DNA of 64,000 nucleotides, from positions 1 to 64,000 of the IMG/VR virus record IMGVR_UViG_3300043410_000542; one strand, given 5' to 3'. Position 1 is the first letter of the stretch. The number at the start of each line of letters is the position of its first letter. This DNA comes from a virus. Both the position numbers and the translations under genes were made by a program. The notes beneath the pieces are model-generated. The model had not been told where the DNA came from, searched no databases, and saw only the letters and a list, made by a program, of their open reading frames with translations. This document shows, piece by piece, positions 1-6,727 of this stretch.

Positions 1-18
1 CTATGTAAAGAAATTGTT

Positions 19-246
19 TTGCCTATGTTTGCTACAAAACCTAAATATCAATTCAGCCGTGCCAAATGGTACGAGGGTAAGTTTGACTGGCGCAAGTATG
101 AAGAGGTACATAACTGGTGTGAGCAACACTTTGGTAAGCATCCCAAGAGACCAGATGCTTGGTCACGCTGGAATCACATGTATGAAGATATGATTCTTTT
201 CCGTGATGAAAAAGATTACATGATGTTTGTATTGAGGTGGTCGTGA
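19..246 (+). CDS. Small array protein 1 (WC/LRW family)
   Basis: Function unknown. First visible member of the tandem small-gene array. The 75-residue product has HNWCEQHFGK in the middle and ends DEKDYMMFVLRWS, the two signatures of the array family. It is rich in Trp, Tyr and charged residues, with no signal peptide or membrane segment. The reading frame is open to the window edge, so the true start could lie upstream; TTG at 19 and ATG at 25 are the visible options. Its stop overlaps the next start (GTGA). Confidence 0.7.
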   Translation: MPMFATKPKYQFSRAKWYEGKFDWRKYEEVHNWCEQHFGKHPKRPDAWSRWNHMYEDMILFRDEKDYMMFVLRWS

Positions 247-455
247 GATTAGAAAATGATTTAGACGGACTGCTCGTAAAAGAGCGTGTTAAATTTCATT
301 ATAAAGAAATACCATGGACCCAATTGCTTGAAATATCAGCATGGTGCGATAAACAGTTTGGTAAAAATAATTGGGGTTTTGACACGGGACATGTTGTATT
401 CAACGGTCGTTGTCCTGAAGGTAGCTCTACAATGTTTGTGTTGAGATGGTCATGA
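243..455 (+). CDS. Small array protein 2 (WC/LRW family)
   Basis: Unknown function, 70 residues. It carries SAWCDKQFGK and ends STMFVLRWS. I choose GTG at 243 because it overlaps the previous stop as GTGA and has GAGG (234-237) five bases upstream, the same arrangement as its neighbours. GTG at 237 is in frame but lies inside that ribosome site. The usual Asp-Glu-Lys before the C-terminal motif is replaced by PEGSS. Confidence 0.7.
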   Translation: MRLENDLDGLLVKERVKFHYKEIPWTQLLEISAWCDKQFGKNNWGFDTGHVVFNGRCPEGSSTMFVLRWS

Positions 456-688
456 AAGTTGAAATTATATTTGATCCAGGGAAATATCCCTATCGTGCTG
501 AAATCAAATGGCATTCCTCTACTGATTGGAACTCAACTGAGGCATACGATTGGTGCGAGAGAAACTTTGGTCACAGAAATGCCAAGTATGAAAATCCTCG
601 CTGGTATGCTAACACTAGATACTTCACCGGTAACTTCAGGTTTCGTGACAAAAAAGATGCTGAATGGTTCTTATTGAGGTGGGGATGA
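452..688 (+). CDS. Small array protein 3 (WC/LRW family)
   Basis: Unknown function, 78 residues. It shows both signatures clearly: YDWCERNFGH near residue 36 and FRDKKDAEWFLLRWG at the C terminus. ATG at 452 overlaps the preceding TGA (ATGA), which favours it over the in-frame ATG at 446. Translation is probably coupled to the upstream gene. A good reference member for family searches. Confidence 0.75.
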   Translation: MKVEIIFDPGKYPYRAEIKWHSSTDWNSTEAYDWCERNFGHRNAKYENPRWYANTRYFTGNFRFRDKKDAEWFLLRWG

Positions 689-942
689 GAGTGGAGTTTA
701 ATCAAGGCGTACCCGCAGGATGTAAGCAATGGCTTTGGGATAACGTCGGACCCGGGAATATAACATTGACTAGACCTGGTATCATTGATGCGGAGGATAG
801 TCCCGAGTATGCTTGGTTCTTTGAGCGTATTAAGAAACCAACAACCCCGGAATCGTTTTATGACGACCCGTTTTATTTTGTCCCTACTATCACAGTTAAA
901 GACCCGAAGATGGCGATGGTATTTGCGTTGAGGTGGCAATGA
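685..942 (+). CDS. Small array protein 4 (WC/LRW family)
   Basis: Unknown function, 85 residues. The central motif is altered to KQWLWDNVGPG, without cysteine, and the C terminus is KDPKMAMVFALRWQ. It has an insertion of about 25 residues between the two motifs compared with array protein 3. The start at 685 is set by the ATGA overlap and the GAGGTGGGG ribosome site inside the previous gene's last codons. Confidence 0.7.
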   Translation: MRVEFNQGVPAGCKQWLWDNVGPGNITLTRPGIIDAEDSPEYAWFFERIKKPTTPESFYDDPFYFVPTITVKDPKMAMVFALRWQ

Positions 943-1136
943 AACAATATGGAATAGCCATTGAGAGTTGGCCGGCTACACGTAAAGTAGATGTTAAGTG
1001 GTGGCTGCTTGAAAACTTTGGACCCGAAGACTCTCCGACACAAAAGGGACGTTGGGGTTGTGCGTATGACTATGGGCTGGATAATATCTACATGGATGAA
1101 GATGTTTTTATAATGTATCAATTGAGGTGGGGATGA
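939..1136 (+). CDS. Small array protein 5 (WC/LRW family)
   Basis: Unknown function, 65 residues. It has VKWWLLENFGPED in the middle and ends DVFIMYQLRWG. The Cys of the WC motif is replaced by Trp. The start at 939 overlaps the previous TGA by ATGA, with GAGG five bases upstream. Part of the same translationally coupled operon. Confidence 0.7.
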   Translation: MKQYGIAIESWPATRKVDVKWWLLENFGPEDSPTQKGRWGCAYDYGLDNIYMDEDVFIMYQLRWG

Positions 1137-1381
1137 TGGATTTAGAACTTGTAAAAAAGATTGTAGTCAGACAAGGGCAGAATGAATTTCTGAAAAACCC
1201 CATCGTATGTCCACCCGAAGCAAAAGTTGTCACTGGTATAATGAAGGAGGATGCTTACTTACATTTTTTAGAAACCAAATGCGGCGTGGAGATTCTGTTG
1301 TCAGAATATCATCACGAGATAGTTGGGTACAATGTTCTTGATGAAAAGAAGTTTTCTTGGTTTGTGTTGAAGTGGGCATGA
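1133..1381 (+). CDS. Small array protein 6 (LRW-family C terminus)
   Basis: Unknown function, 82 residues. Only the C-terminal signature is clear (DEKKFSWFVLKWA, with Arg to Lys). The WCxxxFG motif is not recognisable, so the N-terminal half has diverged or been replaced. ATG at 1133 overlaps the previous stop (ATGA); a second ATG follows at 1136. Confidence 0.68.
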   Translation: MMDLELVKKIVVRQGQNEFLKNPIVCPPEAKVVTGIMKEDAYLHFLETKCGVEILLSEYHHEIVGYNVLDEKKFSWFVLKWA

Positions 1382-1545
1382 AGTTCTTTCGTAAAGTTAA
1401 GCTAGCCGAAGCATACGCTAGGGTAGAGTGGTGTAAAACAACTTTGGGCAAAGAAGTTAAAGGTGGTAACTGGTGGCGATACAAAGGACATCTTTACTTT
1501 ACAGATGAAAAGTGTTATACTTGGTATATATTGAGGTGGTTATGA
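1378..1545 (+). CDS. Small array protein 7 (WC/LRW family, shortest)
   Basis: Unknown function. At 55 residues this is the shortest member and shows the minimal family unit: VEWCKTTLGKE, a short Trp-rich linker (GGNWWRYKG), then FTDEKCYTWYILRWL. The start at 1378 overlaps the previous TGA (ATGA). It would be the simplest member for structure prediction of the module. Confidence 0.72.
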   Translation: MKFFRKVKLAEAYARVEWCKTTLGKEVKGGNWWRYKGHLYFTDEKCYTWYILRWL

Positions 1546-1802
1546 GAGAACCTTATTTTGTTAGAGAAAGATACATCGTTCCTGTAGGCAGACTGTGGGC
1601 TGACCCTTGGCCTGACTACTTTAATAATTTTTGGGCACACTGTGGTTATGTTGCTGATGTGAATAACTGGAAACAAATCACAGTCGCTAATTATGAACTT
1701 AAACTATTAGGTGGTAAACTGATTCAAACTAGCACACAGGGTTGGTACTTGCGTTGGGATGATGAAAAGAGTCACACATTTTTTGTATTGAAGTGGTCAT
1801 GA
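1542..1802 (+). CDS. Small array protein 8 (LRW-family C terminus)
   Basis: Unknown function, 86 residues. The C terminus is DDEKSHTFFVLKWS, and an internal WYLRWDDEKS places an LRW-like triplet just before it. The central WC motif is replaced by NNFWAHCGYV. The start at 1542 follows a GAGGTGG site and overlaps the previous TGA by ATGA. Confidence 0.7.
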   Translation: MREPYFVRERYIVPVGRLWADPWPDYFNNFWAHCGYVADVNNWKQITVANYELKLLGGKLIQTSTQGWYLRWDDEKSHTFFVLKWS

Positions 1803-2011
1803 AAATTATCAAATGGTATGAGCCAACTTTCAAGCCAATCATACAATTGATTGCGAAAGAAGCAAAAGAGTCAAAGTGGGGCAACAGTGAAGGTATGCGT
1901 GTGATTGCCAAACACAAGTTCGGACTTAAGATTAGTAAGGCTTCAGGTGATTGGCATAGAATCGTTGTATTAGATGAACAGAAGTATGCTTGGATGATGC
2001 TGAAACTATGA
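1799..2011 (+). CDS. Small array protein 9 (degenerate LRW tail)
   Basis: Unknown function, 70 residues. It ends LDEQKYAWMMLKL, a shortened version of the family C terminus lacking the last Trp. The start at 1799 overlaps the previous stop (ATGA). The downstream gene starts inside its last codons at 2008, here without the GAGGTGG site seen in most other junctions. Confidence 0.66.
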   Translation: MKIIKWYEPTFKPIIQLIAKEAKESKWGNSEGMRVIAKHKFGLKISKASGDWHRIVVLDEQKYAWMMLKL

Positions 2012-2289
2012 TACAATGGAATCGTAGCATAGGCTATAACATTGATAGACATAAAGCGAAAAAGATGGATTACCATATTATTACAGACGGAGCAGACTGC
2101 TACCCCTGGCACGAATACTTTGCTATTCTTCCTAGAAAGACAGTCACAGGTAAACGTATCTTCTGGGAGAAAGCATACAAACGCAAAGTGTGGGTAGTGT
2201 GGGGCACAGGGTTTCATATGGAACCTGAAACCCAGTACGCAACTATATTTGATTTATTGACTTATGAAAATACTAAACCTAAGACTTAA
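2008..2289 (+). CDS. Small array protein 10, atypical member
   Basis: Unknown function, 93 residues. It lacks a clear WC motif. The C terminus (ETQYATIFDLLTY followed by a short Lys/Pro tail) is at best a distant version of the family motif, extended past the usual end. It overlaps the next gene by 26 bases rather than four. I read it as a real gene because it keeps the start-stop overlap (2008-2011) and the operon spacing. Confidence 0.58.
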   Translation: MIQWNRSIGYNIDRHKAKKMDYHIITDGADCYPWHEYFAILPRKTVTGKRIFWEKAYKRKVWVVWGTGFHMEPETQYATIFDLLTYENTKPKT

Positions 2290-2722
2290 GGCACGCTGGC
2301 GCAAGTATCTTGCTGACCGCAAGTTAGCAAAGAGTGGCTATAGTTCATGGCGTGTGTATAGACATTGCCGTGATGTTGATGTTATGCGTCATGCTGACAA
2401 AGTAAGTGATTTCTATTGGAAGTACAAGCATGTATTCGTGTGTGGTGGAAGTCCATCATCACACTATGCTTACAGCGTAGCACGTGATTACGGTCCTGCT
2501 GGGTTAGTGTTCGGCTACGAACTTATGAGAGACTGGTGTGAAACTAAATGCAGATTCAAGTATCGTGTTGACATTCACAGAGTATTGAAACAAACAGGTC
2601 TGGGTATTAACGGTGAAGAATATCCTGAATGGTACTTCAATGATATCGGTGGCACAGACCTAGTGTTCTTTGCTTTTATGAACGAACAAGATTATATTCA
2701 TTTTATGTTGAGGTGGGGATGA
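2264..2722 (+). CDS. Array protein 11, long member (WC/LRW family)
   Basis: Unknown function. At 152 residues this is the longest clear family member. The N-terminal 85 residues are basic (RLKARWRKYLADRKLAK) and have no counterpart in neighbours. The C-terminal part holds MRDWCETKCRF and NEQDYIHFMLRWG. It looks like an array module with an added N-terminal domain. ATG at 2264 lies inside the upstream gene. Confidence 0.68.
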   Translation: MKILNLRLKARWRKYLADRKLAKSGYSSWRVYRHCRDVDVMRHADKVSDFYWKYKHVFVCGGSPSSHYAYSVARDYGPAGLVFGYELMRDWCETKCRFKYRVDIHRVLKQTGLGINGEEYPEWYFNDIGGTDLVFFAFMNEQDYIHFMLRWG

Positions 2723-2967
2723 GTAGTTTTAAGCACAAATCAGAACGCTACTATGGTAGCAAACATCAAGTACACACTGTATCTTGGAAGGGTCAAGGTG
2801 AAGTTGACGGAGATGCGATACGTGAGTGGTGCATTAGTAAGTTTGGACCAGCTGGATATCGTGAAGACCTAGGTGAGACTATATGGTTGGATGACATTAC
2901 CGGAAACGGTGAAATCTTCTTGTGTAAAGATGAATACTTGACTATGTTCTTATTGAGGTGGGATTGA
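2719..2967 (+). CDS. Small array protein 12 (WC/LRW family)
   Basis: Unknown function, 82 residues. It shows REWCISKFGPAG in the middle and CKDEYLTMFLLRWD at the end, both strong. The start at 2719 overlaps the previous TGA and has GAGGTGGGG upstream, encoded by the preceding gene's last codons. It joins its downstream neighbour through TGATG. Confidence 0.74.
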   Translation: MSSFKHKSERYYGSKHQVHTVSWKGQGEVDGDAIREWCISKFGPAGYREDLGETIWLDDITGNGEIFLCKDEYLTMFLLRWD

Positions 2968-3245
2968 TGGAATACTTTTATGGTGGTGGCGGCAATAGTC
3001 GCCCGGTCTTCATATACAGATTCAAGGTTGATCCTTGTACTACTAAAATGTACCAGTGGGCCCAAGCATACCCAGAGAAAGGACCCTTCAGTCGTTTCCA
3101 TGTTGAATGGCGTTCAGTGTACAGCAAAATGGATTACCCGCTAGACTATGATATTATACAGTTTGAACATAGTGAAGCCGCTAAAGTATTCAGAATCGCA
3201 TTCGCCGGTGAGTATGAAGAAACCACCATGAAAGAATACAGATGA
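2967..3245 (+). CDS. Small array protein 13, atypical member
   Basis: Unknown function, 92 residues. It lacks the WC motif. Near the C terminus, FEHSEAAKVFRIAFAGEYE resembles the family tail with LRW replaced by IAF and an added acidic extension. The start at 2967 shares a base with the previous stop (TGATG). The next gene again begins by ATGA overlap. Confidence 0.62.
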   Translation: MEYFYGGGGNSRPVFIYRFKVDPCTTKMYQWAQAYPEKGPFSRFHVEWRSVYSKMDYPLDYDIIQFEHSEAAKVFRIAFAGEYEETTMKEYR

Positions 3246-3424
3246 TTGAATGGAAAGTAGTTTATCGTGATATGGCAGCTAGTCAATGGGATGAAAAAGT
3301 TAAATGGTGTGCCAACAACCTCTATAACGGTGGACACTATGAACCGAACTGGCAGACGCAGTATCCATTCATTATCTTTACAGATGAAAAAGAGTTTGCT
3401 TGGTTTAAGCTGAGATGGGAATGA
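3242..3424 (+). CDS. Small array protein 14 (WC/LRW family)
   Basis: Unknown function, 60 residues, close to the minimal family unit. VKWCANNLYNGG is followed about 20 residues later by FTDEKEFAWFKLRWE. The start at 3242 overlaps the preceding TGA (ATGA). Confidence 0.72.
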   Translation: MIEWKVVYRDMAASQWDEKVKWCANNLYNGGHYEPNWQTQYPFIIFTDEKEFAWFKLRWE

Positions 3425-3627
3425 TTGTTGTTGGTATATACGTCACTGAGGATTTTCACATAGATAATGCGATTGATTGGGTGATAGCAAACTGTGAAAG
3501 TTTTGACAAGTACCAATTGATGGAACTTGATTTTGAAGAACGACAAGAACGAGATTGCTGGTTTAGACTAGATATGTATTTCAAAGAAGAAAAAGATGCG
3601 ATGATGTATAAGTTGAGGTGGGAATAA
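3421..3627 (+). CDS. Small array protein 15 (LRW family)
   Basis: Unknown function, 68 residues. The WC motif is altered to IDWVIANCESF. The C terminus KEEKDAMMYKLRWE is typical. The start at 3421 overlaps the previous stop (ATGA). The end joins the next gene as TAATG. Confidence 0.7.
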   Translation: MIVVGIYVTEDFHIDNAIDWVIANCESFDKYQLMELDFEERQERDCWFRLDMYFKEEKDAMMYKLRWE

Positions 3628-3974
3628 TGTTTGAAGAAGTTAATAAATGGTTTAAAATATTTGGTAAAGACATAGGAGAAAAGATGGTTCACAAAGCAGT
3701 GAGCCCGGGCGACCAATTCAGCGTATTTCAAATCAAAAATGGAATGGTTGGATTCAAGCCTTTCCTAATTATTGAGAATCAAAACGAAACTGTGTTATAC
3801 TCTAATCAACATTGCGTAGCAGTTGATGTGCGCCCGGAAGTCGAACAGTGGGTACTTGAACAGCCCATTCACATGTGGAAGTATGCAGAAGAAATTGATG
3901 ATTGTCATCACGGTATGACAAGATTGCTAGTAGATAGAGAATTATTAACTTGGATGACATTGAAATGGATTTGA
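3627..3974 (+). CDS. Array protein 16 (LRW-family C terminus)
   Basis: Unknown function, 115 residues. Only the extreme C terminus keeps the family pattern (VDRELLTWMTLKWI). The first 90 residues are unrelated to the neighbours by eye. The start at 3627 shares its A with the previous TAA stop. Another case of a conserved tail on a different N-terminal body. Confidence 0.66.
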   Translation: MFEEVNKWFKIFGKDIGEKMVHKAVSPGDQFSVFQIKNGMVGFKPFLIIENQNETVLYSNQHCVAVDVRPEVEQWVLEQPIHMWKYAEEIDDCHHGMTRLLVDRELLTWMTLKWI

Positions 3975-4402
3975 ATAGCCTGTCAGATAACGAATTGATT
4001 GATTATATCATTAAGCATGATACAGATCCTGTTAGGGTTCGTCTTGCCACTCACATGCAACGAGTAGCCGGTTCAATCATTGATGGATTAGTTGATGTTG
4101 GTATGGATGATACATGGTGTACGTTTAGAAGTGAGGTTAATGGTGCTAACTATCACCCTGGACAATATATCAACCACCTTGAGAATGAGGTTGAATATCT
4201 CAATGACAAACTAAGTGATGCGCTCAAAGAAATCAAAGACCTTCAAGCACGGACTATCATGGACTTTATCGGTGAACTCAAACAAGAGATTAAGACCGTA
4301 GAGTGGTGTCGTGATGAGGCTTACAGAGACAGAGACAAAGCACAAGAGAATGAAAAGATTATGAAAAGTAAACTTGACATGTGGGCAGTGTTGAACCGAT
4401 GA
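3965..4402 (+). CDS. Array-embedded coiled-coil protein
   Basis: Function unknown, 145 residues. A long heptad-rich helix spans about residues 60-140 (NHLENEVEYLNDKLSDALKE and following), so it is probably a coiled coil and an oligomer. It contains TVEWCRDEA but no LRW tail, ending DMWAVLNR. The start is 3965 or the in-frame ATG at 3950; both overlap the upstream gene. It sits inside the array and is probably co-translated with it. Confidence 0.65.
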   Translation: MDLNSLSDNELIDYIIKHDTDPVRVRLATHMQRVAGSIIDGLVDVGMDDTWCTFRSEVNGANYHPGQYINHLENEVEYLNDKLSDALKEIKDLQARTIMDFIGELKQEIKTVEWCRDEAYRDRDKAQENEKIMKSKLDMWAVLNR

Positions 4403-4623
4403 ACACTAAAGTGGCAAGTTTTTTAGAACGTTGGTATGAAGAAGCAGAACTTAATGACAAGTACTGGCCCTATCAGTTCACAGTCAAAGACTGGCAGCGC
4501 ATTCGTGAAACTGAACGATTCTGTTATACGAACTTTAAGAGCAAGAACTGGCGCAATCGTGGAAGATACTTTGGATTCAAACGCAAAGAAGACTATGAGT
4601 GGTTTGTATTGAGGTGGGGATGA
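4399..4623 (+). CDS. Small array protein 18 (LRW family)
   Basis: Unknown function, 74 residues. It ends FKRKEDYEWFVLRWG. The central motif reads ERFCYTNFKSKNWRN, a variant of WCxxxFG. ATG at 4399 overlaps the previous TGA (ATGA), even though the upstream gene is not a clear family member, so the junction style is conserved independently of the protein motif. Confidence 0.7.
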   Translation: MNTKVASFLERWYEEAELNDKYWPYQFTVKDWQRIRETERFCYTNFKSKNWRNRGRYFGFKRKEDYEWFVLRWG

Positions 4624-4877
4624 AAACTAAAGAAGAAGAAATGATGGACATCATGGCTGAAGAAATTCGCAAAGAGATTGATGAGGGTATTATTTCAAAC
4701 ATACTAGTTGAGTCTGGTTGGACACCTGTAAAATTTTATTTTAAGAACGGTCCTCAAGCGACTGATATACAGATTTGGTTAGCCGGGACATGCACCGGAG
4801 ATTATCGTAGATTGGGTAGTGACTACGTGTTTGAAAACAAACAAGACGCTGAATGGTTTATGCTACGATGGCTTTAA
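4620..4877 (+). CDS. Small array protein 19 (LRW-family C terminus)
   Basis: Unknown function, 85 residues. The N terminus is acidic and helical (MKTKEEEMMDIMAEEIRKEI). The C terminus ENKQDAEWFMLRWL is typical. No WC motif is visible. The start at 4620 overlaps the previous TGA with GAGGTGGGG upstream. Confidence 0.7.
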   Translation: MKTKEEEMMDIMAEEIRKEIDEGIISNILVESGWTPVKFYFKNGPQATDIQIWLAGTCTGDYRRLGSDYVFENKQDAEWFMLRWL

Positions 4878-5134
4878 CGTTCAAAATAGATGAGGGTAGA
4901 GTATACGGAGCACGATACTACACGGCCGAACCTCACTGTGATGATTGGAATGAAGCAGTCCCGTGGTATTTACTACAAGACTGGGTAGAAGAAATGTATG
5001 GAGAGAGTAAAGGTTCTATCTGGTTTGACAGAAATAAAGCCCCCGAACCCGGTGAAAGATGGTATGTGAACAATGCGAAATTTTGGTTTCGCAACAAAGA
5101 AGATTTGGAATGGTTTTTACTAAGATGGCAGTAA
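4868..5134 (+). CDS. Small array protein 20 (LRW family)
   Basis: Unknown function, 88 residues. It has LQDWVEEMYGES and ends RNKEDLEWFLLRWQ. The start at 4868 lies inside the codons for the previous LRW (cgATGgc), a different overlap geometry from the ATGA junctions: ten bases are shared. The same arrangement recurs at its own 3' end. Confidence 0.7.
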   Translation: MALTFKIDEGRVYGARYYTAEPHCDDWNEAVPWYLLQDWVEEMYGESKGSIWFDRNKAPEPGERWYVNNAKFWFRNKEDLEWFLLRWQ

Positions 5135-5373
5135 CGATTAAACTCAAACAACTGTACGGTGAACAAGAAAACTGGCTTGCTAAGAATGTAGGACCAAGAA
5201 TGCACTACCTTCACAATTCAATAGGTGGTCAGGGTTGGATCGCAAAGAAAGGTTCAGAAGAAGTAGAAATGGAAGGTCATGGTGGGACATACAGGGGTCA
5301 TATAACAGTTTGGAATCTAACATTTGCAGAAGATAAGTATGCTACTTGGTTTAGGATAATGTTTCCAGAATGA
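5125..5373 (+). CDS. Small array protein 21 (degenerate LRW tail)
   Basis: Unknown function, 82 residues. It has ENWLAKNVGPR (WC-motif variant) and ends AEDKYATWFRIMFPE, where LRW has become IMF. The start at 5125 is inside the previous gene's LRW codons (agATGgc), a ten-base overlap. The next gene begins by ATGA. Confidence 0.67.
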   Translation: MAVTIKLKQLYGEQENWLAKNVGPRMHYLHNSIGGQGWIAKKGSEEVEMEGHGGTYRGHITVWNLTFAEDKYATWFRIMFPE

Positions 5374-5588
5374 TAGAAGTCAAAATCATAGATATGTTGC
5401 CAAACGAGATTATGGACATAGTCAAAGAACTAAGAAAAAGTGGGCATGTTCAGGGCACAGACTTTGACTTTGAATATCACAAGCCCGAATACGATGACTT
5501 TAGTTACGAACCAGTGTATAATAGATATACAATCTTCAAGTTTTACAAAGAAGAATTAGCGACTTGGTTCGCATTGAGGTATCAGTAA
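5370..5588 (+). CDS. Small array protein 22 (LRW-family C terminus)
   Basis: Unknown function, 72 residues, acidic and Tyr-rich. It ends FYKEELATWFALRYQ, with the last Trp replaced by Tyr. The central motif is not clear. The start at 5370 overlaps the previous TGA. The TAA stop shares its last base with the next ATG. Confidence 0.68.
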   Translation: MIEVKIIDMLPNEIMDIVKELRKSGHVQGTDFDFEYHKPEYDDFSYEPVYNRYTIFKFYKEELATWFALRYQ

Positions 5589-5875
5589 TGGCAGTATCAA
5601 GAGTAGGTGGGTTAAGCACAGGTACATTTACGACATACACTAGTATGTCTAAACCAGTGGACGAATCAGTTTACGAAGTGAAACAGAACGGACACATCCT
5701 ACATAGAATTGACCTGAGATATAATAAAGTTGATCCTGCTGATTATATCAAATGGTGTCGTAGAAACTTGGGCAATCGACAAGAGACATGGGACTTCTGG
5801 TTAGCAGGTGGTATCTTGTACGTTGAAGTCTGGGGTGACAAGGCAAAAGTCACCTATGAAATGTGGAAGCATTAA
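5588..5875 (+). CDS. Small array protein 23, last member
   Basis: Unknown function, 95 residues. It carries a strong IKWCRRNLGNRQ motif but the tail has decayed to GDKAKVTYEMWKH. With it the recognisable array ends; the next gene is unrelated by eye and one base away. The N-terminal 50 residues are Ser/Thr-rich and lack resemblance to other members. Confidence 0.65.
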   Translation: MAVSRVGGLSTGTFTTYTSMSKPVDESVYEVKQNGHILHRIDLRYNKVDPADYIKWCRRNLGNRQETWDFWLAGGILYVEVWGDKAKVTYEMWKH

Positions 5876-5876
5876 C

Positions 5877-6170
5877 ATGAGTGAACTAGTAGTAATAAAC
5901 GGAATAATACAACACAAACACGCATACATGGTGTCAGGCGATTCGATTGTATTTCACACTGCACCTCCCAACCGTTCTGATGTTAGTATTCTCATGGATG
6001 ACACTAGATATGAATACATAGGAGACGGTACTACGTTCGTATTTCAAGGAACACCTTCAGGTAGAATGAAATTTAGAAAGTTCATGGAAGAAGTGTACGA
6101 GAAGAAAGATGACCCGACAGTCAAAGACGCATTAGAGAAATTGAAAATAGTAATGGAGTTAGTAAAGTAA
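5877..6170 (+). CDS. Hypothetical small protein
   Basis: Not recognised, 97 residues. The N-terminal half looks like beta strands and the last 30 residues are a charged helix. It has no array signature, although it continues the operon with a one-base gap upstream and a TAATG overlap with the exonuclease downstream. I start it at ATG 5877. Confidence 0.6.
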   Translation: MSELVVINGIIQHKHAYMVSGDSIVFHTAPPNRSDVSILMDDTRYEYIGDGTTFVFQGTPSGRMKFRKFMEEVYEKKDDPTVKDALEKLKIVMELVK

Positions 6171-6727
6171 TGGCAGATATAATGATTGACATTGAGAGTT
6201 TGGATACAGGTCCAGACTGCGTGATACTAACAATCGGTGCAGTATTGTTCGACCCTAAAGGTCAAGGAATCATCGACAAGTTAGAACTTAGACCTACGAT
6301 TGAAGAACAAACAGATGTGTTCAATCGCACAATCAATCCAGATACATTGCGCTGGTGGGGTGAACAATCAGAAGCCGCACAAGAAGAAGCACTAGGTGAC
6401 AGAGACAGAGTATCATTTAAAGAATGCATGGATACATTGTACAAATGGTGCTGGAAGTATAACAACGGCAAAGTATGGTCGAATGGTGCATCATTTGACG
6501 TTGTGGTTATGGAGTCAGCATGGCGCAATCACAATCAGATGCCACCGTGGAACTTCTGGAACATTAGAGATACTAGAACCATCTACGATATCTGCGGCGT
6601 AAGTCTCAAAGACGGTGGACATTCCACTAGCCACAAGGCTGTAGAAGATGCTGAACGTCAAGCCATTGTCGTACAGAAAGCATACATGAAATTAATCAAA
6701 GCAGAATTGGTAGCAGCACCACGATGA
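6170..6727 (+). CDS. dexA: DexA-like 3'-5' exonuclease (DEDD fold)
   Basis: Probable 3'-5' exonuclease of the RNase T/DnaQ fold, 185 residues. Motif I is IDIESLDTG (D7, E9), followed by the family's strand ILTIGAVLFDP. A central NGASFDVVVMESAW matches ExoII. FWNIRDTRT closely resembles the FWNQRDIRT stretch of T4 DexA, and HKAVEDAERQA fits ExoIII with its catalytic His and Asp. T4 DexA is 227 residues and degrades single-stranded DNA; phage homologues are also annotated as exoribonucleases, so the substrate is open. It is co-translated with the upstream small gene and the DnaE-like gene downstream (ATGA). Confidence 0.83.
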   Translation: MADIMIDIESLDTGPDCVILTIGAVLFDPKGQGIIDKLELRPTIEEQTDVFNRTINPDTLRWWGEQSEAAQEEALGDRDRVSFKECMDTLYKWCWKYNNGKVWSNGASFDVVVMESAWRNHNQMPPWNFWNIRDTRTIYDICGVSLKDGGHSTSHKAVEDAERQAIVVQKAYMKLIKAELVAAPR

